This document shows positions 21,818 to 33,008 of a stretch of DNA of 60,000 nucleotides, in pieces. Source of the stretch: Bolinopsis microptera (taxonomy: Eukaryota; Ctenophora; Tentaculata; Lobata; Bolinopsidae). Numbering within the stretch: the first letter of the stretch is position 1; each line of letters starts with the position of its first letter. The notes beneath the pieces were generated by a model. It was not told where the DNA came from. It made no database searches and worked only from the letters and a program-made list of their open reading frames with translations. A program made the translations under genes and the position numbers. The stretch is taken from NCBI RefSeq assembly GCF_026151205.1, contig NC_087081.1, positions 9,421,246 through 9,481,245 of the forward strand. The letters are read 5' to 3'.

Positions 21818-24299
21818 CCTTCTAACAGTTATACAGCTTAAGGTTATGTGTTATCATGAGTATTCATATCTACAAAATTGAAGTGCTTAATAATAATATT
21901 TGTCTAATTTTAAAAGTTTTTGTCCCTAAAATGCAAAAATAGAAACAATCATAGAGCGGGAGTTGCAAACATTTGAAAGAAATGTTATCAAAATGTTAAA
22001 GGGGTCATCGATATTTATTAGGTTATGATCGAATTTACAATAAATTGAAAATTCCTAGGGTAATTTGAGAAACAATGAAAATTTGAACTCCAAACCAACA
22101 ATTTCTTTGATAACACCGAAATAATCAATATTTTTTTGACAAAAAATCTTTCCAAATTGAATTCTCAAAACACGTATGCTATCGTCACTTGTCTCAAAAA
22201 TTGAATTCTGGATTTTAAATCCAGAAGAAACATGATCTAGAAAAGGCTGCAGGCAGTCCGGAATTCTTTGTTCCGCTGTAAGGCCTAACAAAAGTCACAA
22301 GACAACTGACAAATTTGTAGATCCAATTGTGCAATCGAACTTTGACGACGTTTTTAGAATATTACTGGGTTCATGTTACTTGAATAATTCATTGTCATCA
22401 TGTGTGCAGGTTTTAGGCGCAAGGTATCTAACCATTTTGATTTGATCTTCATTTCATCCAATCAAAAAGTCTGTTGAAGTCTACTGGTATGTGACCTGTC
22501 TTAAATCTTATTAAGGGCCGTGCTTTAAAGATGTGTGTATTAAATTATAAGATAAGAAAATGCTGCACTCTTTGTCTGCAACTCATGCTCATGTTTACAA
22601 GTGACTGGTCACACCAGGCGAGATCTTTAAAGGTGTGACTAGGATTGGGAGATAAAATAGGGCTCACTTATTCATTTTAATTATTTTTATTCAACTTCAT
22701 TGCATTGTACCTATTTGTACCATGGCCTTTCTCCCTTTCCCGAATAATCCGCATAGTGTTAAAGTACCTGAAGGCTACAGACTATAAAAATAAATACAAC
22801 GTATCTGAGAAAAATGACGTTTTAAAAAATGTCTGCTTCCTGAAGGCTATCAAAAAGTGAAATGTGAGGTGGTAAATGTAAGGGAGTATTTAACACTGGT
22901 AATATTATAATATCAGGTGAGACCAGCTCTTTTTAATTTTATTAAGGGTTCGCAATTCACTCTGATCCATTTTAATTTTAACACGTTTGGTTTAGTTTAT
23001 AAATAACAATATTTCAGCAATTTTTTGATACGATGAAGAATGAAATTAAGTCTAAGCGATTATAATTCGTGTATATAGGGAGTTACGCCAACATTTTTAA
23101 AGTTAACCTGATAATTTCCACACTACAAGTTTCTACCAAATGATTCAGCTTAATTCCTGCTCCCGTTCTATACAAAGTTAAACACCCTTATTTTCAGCTT
23201 CGTGAAATTAAATTATCTTCAAAAATGTACGAATAAAAACAATTAATGATGAAGTCTACTGTCTATTACTTCATAAATTAACGATACATGTACTGCAATC
23301 ATTGTAGGCAGATAGTCAATTTTAAATTTAATTGTAGTGATGGTCAACAATTTAAAGAATATTATCTGACAAGATGTTGCTACAAATACAGAAACGGAAA
23401 ATTCAACAGAAAGTGGTGCCATAAAAATGTTAAGGATAAATATCCCCAGGCAAAAAGAACTGGGAACTGCGAGATCCTAAAATCCACACAAAATACTAGC
23501 CTTTGAATTCGAACTACTCTATGAACAGTTTCATTGCAGGCAGGAGGTGGCAATATATTCCGATTTTTTTTACAACCAAGACGTAACAAAATGCATTTAT
23601 GATGATCTTTGAAAAAGTTGACTTAAAAATCAATTTTATCGCAGAGTAGACCGAAATTTATTGAGGCCTGTTTTTATTTTTTAGATTTGTGTGCAAATTC
23701 TCAATAGATAAATCTGACTGCAATGTTACATCTGACTGTAATGTTACATCTGACTGTATAATGTAACATCTAAGTTTCGGATTACATTTACTTTACACTT
23801 TACTTAAGAGAAGAACATGAGTAGCAATTCCACCACTGCTAAATTAATTTGTGTCGTAAATACTCGAATTTAAATCACGGTGTTATGTTGAAATCGAAGA
23901 GATTGGGGGTGGAAATTCATTTAAAATGTCTAGATGAATTTAAATTTTCACCATTAGTCCTAGCTGATCATCAACAAGTCCATTTATTAATGTTAATAAA
24001 TGTAGATTATAGACATCTGTAAGTGATTTATCAGCTCCAATTCCACAAGAAAATATAGCTGTTTTTCGTTTTTCATTTTTAACAGCATCCTAAGGTCACA
24101 AATACTGATAAGTAACACTTATACTAATAGTCAACAGTAACATCTGAAAATGATCCTAAAAATGTTTGGTAACAGCATAATTATTGATTAAGTTTCATAA
24201 CGAAGAGCTGCATATAAGGAACTTCGCATTATCATATATTAATAAAGTCACTAAATAAGAAGTAGAGTGTAGACATCATAGTGCTATCACAGAGCTTCA
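21818..24299. other. Intergenic stretch between the two transporter loci
   Basis: About 2.5 kb of AT-rich DNA upstream of the SLC18B1-like gene and downstream of the SLC6 locus. Only short ORFs without motifs. A small tandem repeat of 'atgttacatctgactgta' units lies at about 23722-23768. No gene is supported. Confidence 0.45.
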
Positions 24300-27063
24300 T
24301 TAAAATTTACTTCTCCAGAGGGAGACAATCTTCTCTTTGTAGTAGAAGATCATGTAACCGGGAATCATGAAACACGAACTGAAAATATTGGGTTTTAGCA
24401 AGGAGAAAATTATAGAGGATTTAAGAGGACGTTGATGAAGAAAGATAAACTTACAAAGCATTTAACAGGACGATGATGAAGAAATGTAAACTAACAAAGC
24501 ATCTAACAGGACGTTGATGAAGAAATAGAAACTTACAAAGCATTTAACAGGACGTTGATGAAGAAATAGAAACTTACAAAGCATTTAACAGGACGATGGT
24601 GAAGAAAGAGAAACTTAAAAAGCATTTAACAGGACGATGATGAAGACGAAGACTCCAGGATACTGATCCTTCACTACCCACGTCGGGTTCGCCTCCAAAG
24701 GAAGACCCTGAATTGTTAAGAATATCATTATTACTTCTCTTTACTGATAGCATTATAATGTTGATGAAGCCCTTTCCTAGGGATTTAAATACCGGCATCA
24801 AATAGTGATACTGTCAAACCATTTTATATCAATGTCAATTATATTTTCCCCATCAGAAGATGACAAATAATTTATCAATTAACCTGGGCTTCCAAGGTGC
24901 TGTTGTCACACCCGACAAACTTATCATACAGTGGATACCCCTCAATGATGGACAGACCAATCCTGAAAGTATCAGGACTGCTATAACGAGATGACATATC
25001 ACCAGCCAGCAGGCATTGAAGTAGATATTCGGTTCATATCCTATCATAGCCTTGATATCTTTGCAGAACCTGCGGAATTAATGAGCGATATTGATATTTT
25101 CACAAAGCGTGTTTTATCAAGTTACTTTCCATACCCCTACGACTTCTTTTTCCTCGACATAGTTATTTGACTCCCAACTTATTATACTCCCGAGTTTAAG
25201 CTTATAAAATCTCAGCCCTAAATCAAACCATACGTCGCAGGGTTATACAATATACATTGAGGTGAAGTAAACTTTCTAAGTTTAATCAGTCTGTAATTCA
25301 GTACTTCATGTCATTTTTAATTTCAAAATTCAAATAAACTTTACATCAATGTATTACAGTTACCTTTACAAAAGACCACAATATCTCCTATGAGGGAAAA
25401 GACATGAAATATGAAAGCTAGAAAAATATATGAAAGCTTGAAATAAGAAAAATATCGATATAGGCCGATATTTAGAACGATTCTATTTGTATTTTATATT
25501 CATTTATTGCTGTACTCTGTGAAGTTGGAGAAGTATTTAATTGAAAAAATACTAACTTGTTAACACCATATACCCAAGCCACGACAACAATCTCTAAAAA
25601 AGCGACGATGAGGAGAGGATATGACAAGGACCAGTTATCAAGGAGGTCCACGATGTAGAGGCCTCCTTCGAAGGACATGGGAATAGCAAGGATACACAGC
25701 ACCAGACAGATACCTCCTGAAAATGTTCACACGTTGGGGAATTTATAATATTTCAACAACTTTCTGGCATTATCATACGACATTTTATCATTCTTCAAAT
25801 TTCAGAACAAAACATTAGTCAGTTTATATTTTATTCACAACCATCCAAAACAAACCTGAAACAAACTCCTTCCTAATTTTATTCAGATAAGTAAACTCAT
25901 CCTTAAGTGAGGTGAGGAGACTTTCCAACATGCCAAACTGAGAGTCCAGACCAAGGAGGAAGAGCATGAAGAAGAAGAGGATGGACCAAAGGGGTCCCAC
26001 TGACATCTCACTGATGGCATCTGTTATTGCTATGAACGCTAGACCTGGCCCTGATCAGCTCCTCAAACTTCACTCCTGGTAGTACAATGATTGGTTATTA
26101 GATTCAGTTATGACAATTATTTCATTAATTATGACAATTATGGCATTAATGCTACTAAAGCAAAAGAATAAAAGATGCTTATATATAAGTTTTCTAACAC
26201 CATCGTTGAGATTTACTGGTCTTGTGAAGATAACGAATCCGCCGAACACGCTGGTACCACATTTTATTAGCGTAACTACTATTCCATCTGGGGGGAAGTT
26301 TAAACATTATATCAGTGTCACTTCTACTAAGAAAGCTTAATTTGAAGAAACCTATATTTGAAGAAAAAATCACATCTATTCTATAATTTTGATGAAAATA
26401 AAACCCTAGATGCGATAACCCTGCCTGCTGTCAACATTTTGAATACTCAAAGTATTAATTCACGTTCTATTATATAACCAACATGCCGATCAGAGGGGAC
26501 ATTTTGCTTGTTGTACCCGTGTTTTCACTGTTAACACTTTAAACTACTGTACCTCTGATACAGTCGTTGTTGCTCTTGTTGTATGAAGAGTAAGTGACCA
26601 CACTGCCAAATGATATTCCCCGCGAGTAGAATATCTGGGTAGCTGCGGTTCTCCAGACTGTGGGGTCCGCTAGGTGCTCCCACTGTAAGGGTGATTATTG
26701 TTAGAAACTTTAACTTAAAATTATGTTATAGTAGTTCAAACTAGCAATGTGATATTTATTCTGAGAAATCGTTGCAGGTTGAATTTGCAATGGTATACGA
26801 GCTGAAGCTGTAACTTAAACTAGAAAACATATTTATTTTTAAGCACAACTGCAATGACTGCTGATGTATCACAGACTTAAACCTCCATTCAAACACAAGG
26901 ATACATTTCCTAACTTAAGATATAACGCATACCTTTGGGGTAAGGTAGTAGAGGATGCCTTCTCTGGCTCCGGGCAAAGTGACTCCTCTGAAGAACAGAA
27001 CAACAAGCAATAGGTAGGGGAAGGTAGCGGTGAAGTAGACAACTTTACCTGACGATTCCACCC
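24300..27063 (-). pseudogene. SLC6 neurotransmitter:sodium symporter, 5'-incomplete and damaged
   Basis: Eight exons in order: 26933-27063 ([21 protein letters not shown]5), 26553-26682 (DPTVWRTAATQIFYSRG, TM6, then SSYNKSNNDC), 26217-26287 (KCGTSVFGGFVIF, TM7), 25856-26050 ([34 protein letters not shown]8), 25557-25716 (MSFEGGLYIVDLLD, VVVAWVYGVNK), 24884-25069 (FCKDIKAMIGYEPNIYF), 24619-24707 (NPTWVVKDQYPGVFVF, TM12) and 24300-24378 (CFMIPGYMIFYYKEK, stop). Family members use the sodium gradient to take up transmitters or amino acids at the plasma membrane. Damage: TM1-4 exons are not found upstream; about ten residues after VIFT are missing; a frame break near 26052; a one-base frame break near 24955; and the donor after TM12 reads TT instead of GT, leaving an in-frame TAA. 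Several breaks together favour a pseudogene, although assembly errors could explain single ones. Confidence 0.75.
24421..24651. repeat. 41-bp minisatellite built from an SLC6 exon end plus splice donor
   Basis: Five full copies start at 24447, 24488, 24529, 24570 and 24611, with a partial one from 24421. On the minus strand each holds the end of the TM12 exon (ATCGTCCTGTTAAATGCTTT) followed by donor-like GTAAGTTT. The copy joined to the real exon has lost the donor (CTTTTTAAG), three others keep CTTTGTAAGTTT and one has GTTAGTTT. Confidence 0.9.
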
Positions 27064-27673
27064 CTGAGAATAAATTAATGTGAAGTTAACATGAGCATGT
27101 AGAGATTCATTCACAATTGATAATACATTGAGGAACACTGGCAGTACTCGAATCTAACAATAAACCTCCTAGCCGATCGGACTGCGGACACACTACGTTT
27201 ATAGGTTAAGATATTTGGTGGATTCGTGTAGTGTTTTTGAGTCTCATGATTTGATAGTTCTTTTATTCAAATTTCTGATTGTTTCTGAATAGACTCAGTG
27301 AAGACAGATTCTAATGGAAATAATGGAAATAATGGAAATAAATAGCTGAATAACGTATCGACATTTCTACGTCATACTCATATTCTGAAATAGTATTAAT
27401 TCAATTAAAACGATCAATATTCACATTAAAAATTTGACGACGAAATTTATTTCAAACAAAATATATAACTGTAAAATAGTTATCAACCGTAAAATAGTTT
27501 TTAACGAAATCATAGCAAATATGAACATAAAACTGACAAAATTTATCAAATAGGGCTCATCTGAAAATTAACGAATAGCGTGACGTGTATAGGAGATAAA
27601 AGATTAAAAGAGATAAAAGAATTAATGGACAGCAGAGGAGTGAAATTAAAACGAGAATATTACTATTCACACG
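27064..27673. other. Upstream flank of the SLC6 locus, no further exons seen
   Basis: Searched by eye on the minus strand for the missing TM1-TM4 coding exons and found none. The sequence is AT-rich with a short 'aatggaaat' triplication near 27313-27340. Confidence 0.45.
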
Positions 27674-27946
27674 TCACTCAACTAAAAACTGTGTTAGATT
27701 GTTCAACTCTATTTTATCGTTGAGTGTTGGTTTATTTTCAACTAAAAATCGGGCTTCTTTAATCTTTCTGTTGATGAGTGATGTTCCTCTATCTACGATT
27801 TGAAGTTTTAGCTTTGGGGGGCCTTTGTGCTGAGGGTGACTTTCCCTGTAGTGCTTTGCTAGTGGCTTATCTTCGTAAGATTTTGCTGTTGGATTTGCCG
27901 CACTACGGTAATGCTCGTCGAACCTGCACTTGATCGGTCTGTATGT
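27674..27946 (-). pseudogene. GIY-YIG nuclease-like fragment (Penelope-type or similar retroelement)
   Basis: Minus-strand frame of about 90 codons, with no start Met and an in-frame stop upstream, reading RPIKCRFDEHYRSAANPTAK, KPLAKHYRESHP, KLKLQIVDRG, then RKIKEARFLVENKPTLND. The R..EH block, the downstream H, and the conserved Glu followed by KP.LN are the second half of GIY-YIG endonuclease domains as carried at the C-terminus of Penelope-like elements. The GIY-YIG strand itself is missing. No reverse transcriptase was found next to it. Confidence 0.65.
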
Positions 27947-28456
27947 TTAAGATATTGGTCCGAAAGCAACCCAAAAATGTTTCTACATAGTGGGATTGAT
28001 GAACATAGTAAATTTAAATTCGTTACAATTTGCTGGCCGTGAATGAATGGTAAAAGCGAGCGACCATTTTATTCTCGGTATCATTTTGCACTTTAATTTA
28101 CTTTAAATATATCAATATGTCATTTCTTTTTGTTTGGAAAAATGTAGCACTGGTGACGGTCCAATTTACCCGATCTTGGTAAATACAGCGAATTTTAGAG
28201 AATACGAATACAATTACACGACGAACAATTCCTGCGGTCAGGCAACATGCAATCAGGTGATCTGCAATCAGGCGATCTGCAATTCTAGTGATTGAAAATC
28301 ATGAAGTAACGGCGATAATTAGTGATTTGGACCTAATTAACCTGATCGTCAACACGCTTTTATCTTTAAAGGTGAGGGATTGTTTGATGGGCGAGGGTCT
28401 GAACGTTGTAGTGATGTGAATTTGTGGATTATTATTTTCAGTTGACCATTTTATGA
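27947..28456. other. Stretch between nuclease fragment and long inverted-repeat element
   Basis: No gene. A small tandem of AATCAGGTGATCTGC-like units lies at about 28250-28290. Confidence 0.4.
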
Positions 28457-29259
28457 TAGTAAGGGGAAAAGTGGCATTCCGTTGGATTTAAATGTTCACA
28501 AGGATTTAGCAACGGAATATGGTAGTTAAAACCCCTACGAACATAATTAGACTTGTCACCAATTTTGTATCTCGACAGAAACACCACTTTTTACCACTTT
28601 TTACCACCTTTGTACCACTTTTCTGGTTTGCCGAATATCTTTAGTTGTGAACGTCGTAGAAGGCTGGAAATTAACCTAGAATGTTTATCTTATCAAGGAG
28701 TAAAACTTTTATAAGAAAAATGTGTACATTGGACAATCAGCTAATTGGATAATTACCAATTAGTTAATTACCAAAAAAAGTGAAAAATTTTTATTGGCTC
28801 AAAATGATTAAAATCGTTTGAAACACGGAGAAATGTAGTTTTTAGAAAAACTTCAAAACTTTTTCACTTACAAATTTTTTTCGAGACTTGGAAAAATTTC
28901 GAAAATTTGAAAAAAAAAATTTCCGCCAAAAGTGATCGAATTGCATGAAACGTGGATAAAAATGCTTTGCAGAAAATCTTCGAACCTTTTTAGATTGGGG
29001 AATACTAAAATCATCAATATTTGAAGTTGGAGTTCAGTAAATCTCGGCATATTTTAGTAATTAGGAATAGCTTAGCGGAAAGGGCTGAACCTGAAAAACG
29101 TTAACCACACAATATTAGAGTTTCATAACTAATTACAATACAGCTTTATCAAATTCCACATAAAGAAACAGCACAAAAGGACCGTTTAAGATCGAACCGA
29201 TTTTACCTGCTGTATACTATCATTTTATTGATTTCAATGATCAAAACCTCTCTGTACCG

Positions 29260-29529
29260 TCAATCTTGCCAATCTACACCGGGTATCTGAATGTACCGGA
29301 CCTCTTCTTTGCCTCTATAATAATTAGACCCAGTTGTGCAAGAAATGCGATTTCTCACAGGGGCTTCTTTTAACTGTGCACCTTTTGTCACTCTCGCAAG
29401 AGGCCTGGTATAATTATAGGGGGGTATAGGAAGTGTAAATATACCTTCCATCATCCACTGTGGCTTTTTTGTGTTGTGAATGCACATGCCGCTTCGTTTG
29501 CTATGCAAGATACCTCGAATAACCCCCAT
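29260..29529 (-). CDS. 89-aa ORF in left arm, unknown function
   Basis: Protein begins MGVIRGILHSKRSGM and is identical in amino-acid sequence to the ORF at 30610-30879 in the opposite arm; at least one third-position base differs (AGC/AGT in the KRSG stretch), so the copies are not base-for-base identical. Basic, no signal peptide or membrane segment, no domain I recognise. Whether it is translated is unknown. Confidence 0.35.
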   Translation of the reverse strand: MGVIRGILHSKRSGMCIHNTKKPQWMMEGIFTLPIPPYNYTRPLARVTKGAQLKEAPVRNRISCTTGSNYYRGKEEVRYIQIPGVDWQD

Positions 29530-29724
29530 ATGTCATTGCCAGGGTCGGGATAGAGCTGGAGATAGCATTGAGAGGTTGCTAGAAATAGCTAGACTTAGAA
29601 TAAACTGGTGGTAGCTGGGTGGTGCTAGCATGGAGGTAGCAGAACGGGGTTTCATTGGAGTTGGTTATTTTAATGGCCAAAGAGTGCCGGAACTAAAGTT
29701 ACTTAAGATTGCAGTTTAGGGGCA

Positions 29725-29949
29725 GTGCAAACCACGGTGGAGTCAGGGACACAGAGCTACAGTGCAGGAGTACTGCAAAAGAACAGTGCAAGTGATACAG
29801 TCTGCAACAGTAAAACGCCGAAGAAGGAGATAAGATTTCTGGCTGCAGAGGAGGAGAGGAGCAGGAACCTGATTGTGTTTGGGTTGAAAGAAGAGGAGGA
29901 AGAAGAGTTTCCTGCTCTGGTAACCGCATTTTTGGAAGAGGTGGGGTGA
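29725..29949 (+). pseudogene. LINE ORF1-like fragment in element core
   Basis: A 74-codon frame with AEEERSRNLIVFGLKEEEEE. The 'RSRNLIVFGL.E' block is characteristic of the RNA-binding ORF1 proteins of CR1-like and related non-LTR retrotransposons, just after the coiled-coil region. It stops soon after, so only a scrap remains. Confidence 0.6.
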
Positions 29950-30036
29950 GAACTTAATTCCAAGCGACACGGTGGGCTGGAACCAATCAGGTACAGCTAT
30001 CCGACCTATCAAGATCACCGTCCTGAGCTTTGTACC

Positions 30037-30470
30037 GCGACAATTGACCCCCTAACAATTGACCCCCCGACAATTGACCCCCTATGTAATTACACTGGCG
30101 TCAAATGTCGCAAAATCTAGGGCTTAGTACGACAATTGACCCCCCATGTAATTACACTCAATTGATCGGGTTAGGGTCAGGGTCCTGGGTCAGGGTCAGG
30201 GTTAGGGTTAGGGTTAGGGTTAGGGTTAGGGTTAGGGTTAGGGTTAGGGTTAGGGTTAGGGTTAGGGTTAGGGTCCTGGGTTAGGGTCCTGGGTCAGGGT
30301 CAGGGTCAGGGTCAGGGTCAGGGTCAGGGTCAGGGTCAGGGTCAGGGTCAGGGTCAGGGTCAGGGTCAGGGTCAGGGTCAGGGTCAGGGTCAGGGTCAGG
30401 GTTAATTGTATTAAATTATATTTCCGGGGGTCAATTGTCGGAGGTCAATTGTCGGGGGGTCAATTGTCGC
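30037..30470. repeat. Telomere-like array bounded by GACAATTGACCCCC inverted repeats
   Basis: Starts GCGACAATTGACCCCC and ends with the reverse complement GGGGGGTCAATTGTCGC. Several extra CAATTGACCCC units lie inside both ends, pointing inward. The middle (about 30171-30410) is TTAGGG units followed by TCAGGG units. A related unit occupies 41682-42627. It looks like a short composite repeat that mobilises telomere-like DNA. Confidence 0.8.
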
Positions 30471-30609
30471 CTACCCCTAAGCTTAACCCCTAAGCTTAAC
30501 AGCCTTTCATCATAATCTGATAGCTAGACTTTATTCTAAGTCTAGCTATTTCTAGCAACCTCTCAATGCTATCTCCAGCTCTATCCCGACCCTGGCCTGG
30601 CAATGACAT

Positions 30610-30879
30610 ATGGGGGTTATTCGAGGTATCTTGCATAGCAAACGAAGTGGCATGTGCATTCACAACACAAAAAAGCCACAGTGGATGATGGAAGGTATAT
30701 TTACACTTCCTATACCCCCCTATAATTATACCAGGCCTCTTGCGAGAGTGACAAAAGGTGCACAGTTAAAAGAAGCCCCTGTGAGAAATCGCATTTCTTG
30801 CACAACTGGGTCTAATTATTATAGAGGCAAAGAAGAGGTCCGGTACATTCAGATACCCGGTGTAGATTGGCAAGATTGA
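30610..30879 (+). CDS. 89-aa ORF in right arm, unknown function
   Basis: Same protein as the left-arm ORF at 29260-29529, in mirror orientation. Perfect protein conservation between arms could reflect recent duplication, gene conversion between the arms, or selection. Confidence 0.35.
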   Translation: MGVIRGILHSKRSGMCIHNTKKPQWMMEGIFTLPIPPYNYTRPLARVTKGAQLKEAPVRNRISCTTGSNYYRGKEEVRYIQIPGVDWQD

Positions 30880-31933
30880 CGGTACAGAGAGGTTTTGATC
30901 ATTGAAATCAATAAAATGATAGTATACAGCAGGTAAAATCGGTTCGATCTTAAACGGTCCTTTTGTTTTTAGTATTCCCCAATCTAAAAATGTTCGAAGT
31001 TTTTCTGCAAAGCATTTTTATCCACGTTTCATGCAATTCGATCACTTTTGGCGGAAATTTTTTTTTTCAAATTTTCGAAATTTTTCCAAGTCTCGAAAAA
31101 AATTTGTAAGTGAAAAAGTTTTGAAGTTTTTCTAAAAACTACATTTCTCCGTGTTTCAAACGATTTTAATCATTTTGAGCCAATACAAAATTTTCACTTT
31201 TTTTGGTAATTAACTAATTAGTAATTATCCAATTAGCTGATTGTCCAATGTACAAATTTTTGGTACAAAAGTTTTACTCCTTAATAAGATAAACATTCTA
31301 GGTTAATTTCCAGCCTTCTACGACGTTCACAACTAAAGATATTTGGCAAACTAGAAAGGTGGTACAAAGGTGGTAAAAAGTGGTAAAAAGTGGTGTTTCT
31401 GTCGAGATACAAAATTGGTGACAAGTCTAATTATGTTCGTAGGGGTTCTAAATACCATATTCCGTTGCTAAATCCTTGTGAACATTTAAATCCAACGGAA
31501 CCCTTAAATCGACCACTTTTCCCCTTACTATGAGTGCAAATGGTTTTATTTTCTACCCTGGTTTCTTGAAATTTATACCATTTTTATTTATTATTTTATT
31601 GACAGCCATTTACTTTTAGGTGTCTAAGTAACGGTAATCTTGGTCATTCCGAATCTGGAATCAGGACCAGCTAGAGAACGGTTTGAAAAAGTCACGTGAC
31701 AGTCGAGTGTAGAGTGATTAATCATCATCCTGGTCACAGGGAGGAAGCTAATAGTATTTTTTGTTAGTAAGTTTAAATTGCATAAAAAATATCCGTTACA
31801 ACCGAAGATACAGCCGATTAAAATGTAGCTCGCACTAAACACAACGTAATTACCACAAAACCGATCAAAATGACGTTAAAACAATCATTGCACGTGCACG
31901 TGCGTTTAACAACCCTCGTCACCATGGTTACTT

Positions 31934-32001
31934 TGCAATTACATATTTCTCATCTATTTGCACGTGGCCACGTGCAAATAGATGAGAAATATGTAATTGC
32001 A
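31934..32001. repeat. 68-bp perfect palindrome with no spacer
   Basis: The 34 bases 31934-31967 are followed directly by their exact reverse complement 31968-32001; the centre is CACGTGGCCACGTG. Such a spacer-free palindrome can extrude a cruciform. Confidence 0.92.
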
Positions 32002-32220
32002 TATGTAATTGTATGTACGTGGGCGGTCGTACATACATACATACAAAAAGAATCTTTTGAATTATAAGTAAGATGATATTTAATCGCTAGGATGGGATGG
32101 ACCAAGAATCAGCCCGTCCCTATAATAAACTACAGTTGTGATGATTGTTTGAATGTTTTGCTTGCCTGCTGTGGATTTTCAGACCACCCAAGTATCACCC
32201 GTTAAATCACCTCTGAAAGG

Positions 32221-32858
32221 TATTAATATATCATAGTATCTTTCAGAAAATCAGTGCGATTAGTTTTGTGATCGCACCGAATATGTTTTCGGTTGCTCCT
32301 AAAACAGTGGAATTAGTTTTGTAATCGCACTCCCTGGAAAAAACCGGTGCAATTAATATCGTTACACCGTGTATTCACAGAGGCCCCTAGCTGCGTACAT
32401 GAATTCGTGACTGAAATTATAAAATAGCTAGGTAGTAGGTATGGTGTAGAAATGGCAATAAGGAACAAAATATTTATTTCGTTTCTTTTTTTTTTTTTCT
32501 CGATTTTAATAGACGCTATTATATAAGGTATTAAGTTATAGAACTCCTGACCAAACGAGTGCCGAAGGCACGAGTTTTGTCACGAATTCTATAACTTAAA
32601 GAGCGGCAGACTATATGGACACCTCATCAGAGCATCTGATAAGATAGCTGAACGGAGGATGAGACTCGCAGGTCATCTAGCCAGACATGAAGAACTTCTG
32701 AGTCATCAACTTTTCTTCTGGGAACCCCTTCAAGGACATCGTCGAAGGGAAAGACCACACCTCACATATATTGACATCCTTCGCTGCCACGTGTATGCAA
32801 AAACAATAGTTGCAACTTTTTCTTCCCACGATTGTAATTTGTTACGTTGGGTAAACGA
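32221..32858 (+). repeat. Segmental repeat, copy A (with LINE C-terminal fragment)
   Basis: About 640 bases matching 42784-43440 in the same orientation with few differences. It ends in a LINE 3' coding scrap (ERRMRLAGHLARHEELLSHQ, then RRRERPHLTYIDILRCHVYA at 32650-32850) typical of the extreme C-terminus of a LINE ORF2. It also holds a ~70-bp imperfect hairpin with TTAAGTTATAGAA arms (about 32529-32600). Copy A ends where a MULE terminus begins. Confidence 0.8.
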
Positions 32859-33008
32859 CTCTGTAGTGCGACACGTACTCCGACACGTACTCCCTCTTTC
32901 GCACTTGAGTTCGTGTCGCCGTACTGTCCAGGTACTGTAGTGCGACACCAGATCCTGTCATATTTCCAAGTTAAGGTCAGTTCCTATCCTTCTTGCCTAC
33001 CTGCCTAG

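Larger units (their letters stand above)
28457..31531. mobile_element. 3.07-kb transposon-like element with ~1-kb terminal inverted arms
   Basis: Left arm 28457-29604 and right arm 30530-31531 are inverted copies, over 90 percent alike by eye. Outer ends are TAGTAAGGGGAAAAGTGG on the left and its reverse complement on the right, flanked by TA or TGA on both sides, consistent with a short target duplication. The right arm lacks about 165 bases present in the left arm (about 29000-29170). Each arm holds the same 89-codon ORF. The 925-base core contains a LINE ORF1 scrap and a telomere-like array. No transposase is visible. It may be a fold-back type non-autonomous DNA transposon; alternatively a large inverted duplication. 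Confidence 0.8.
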
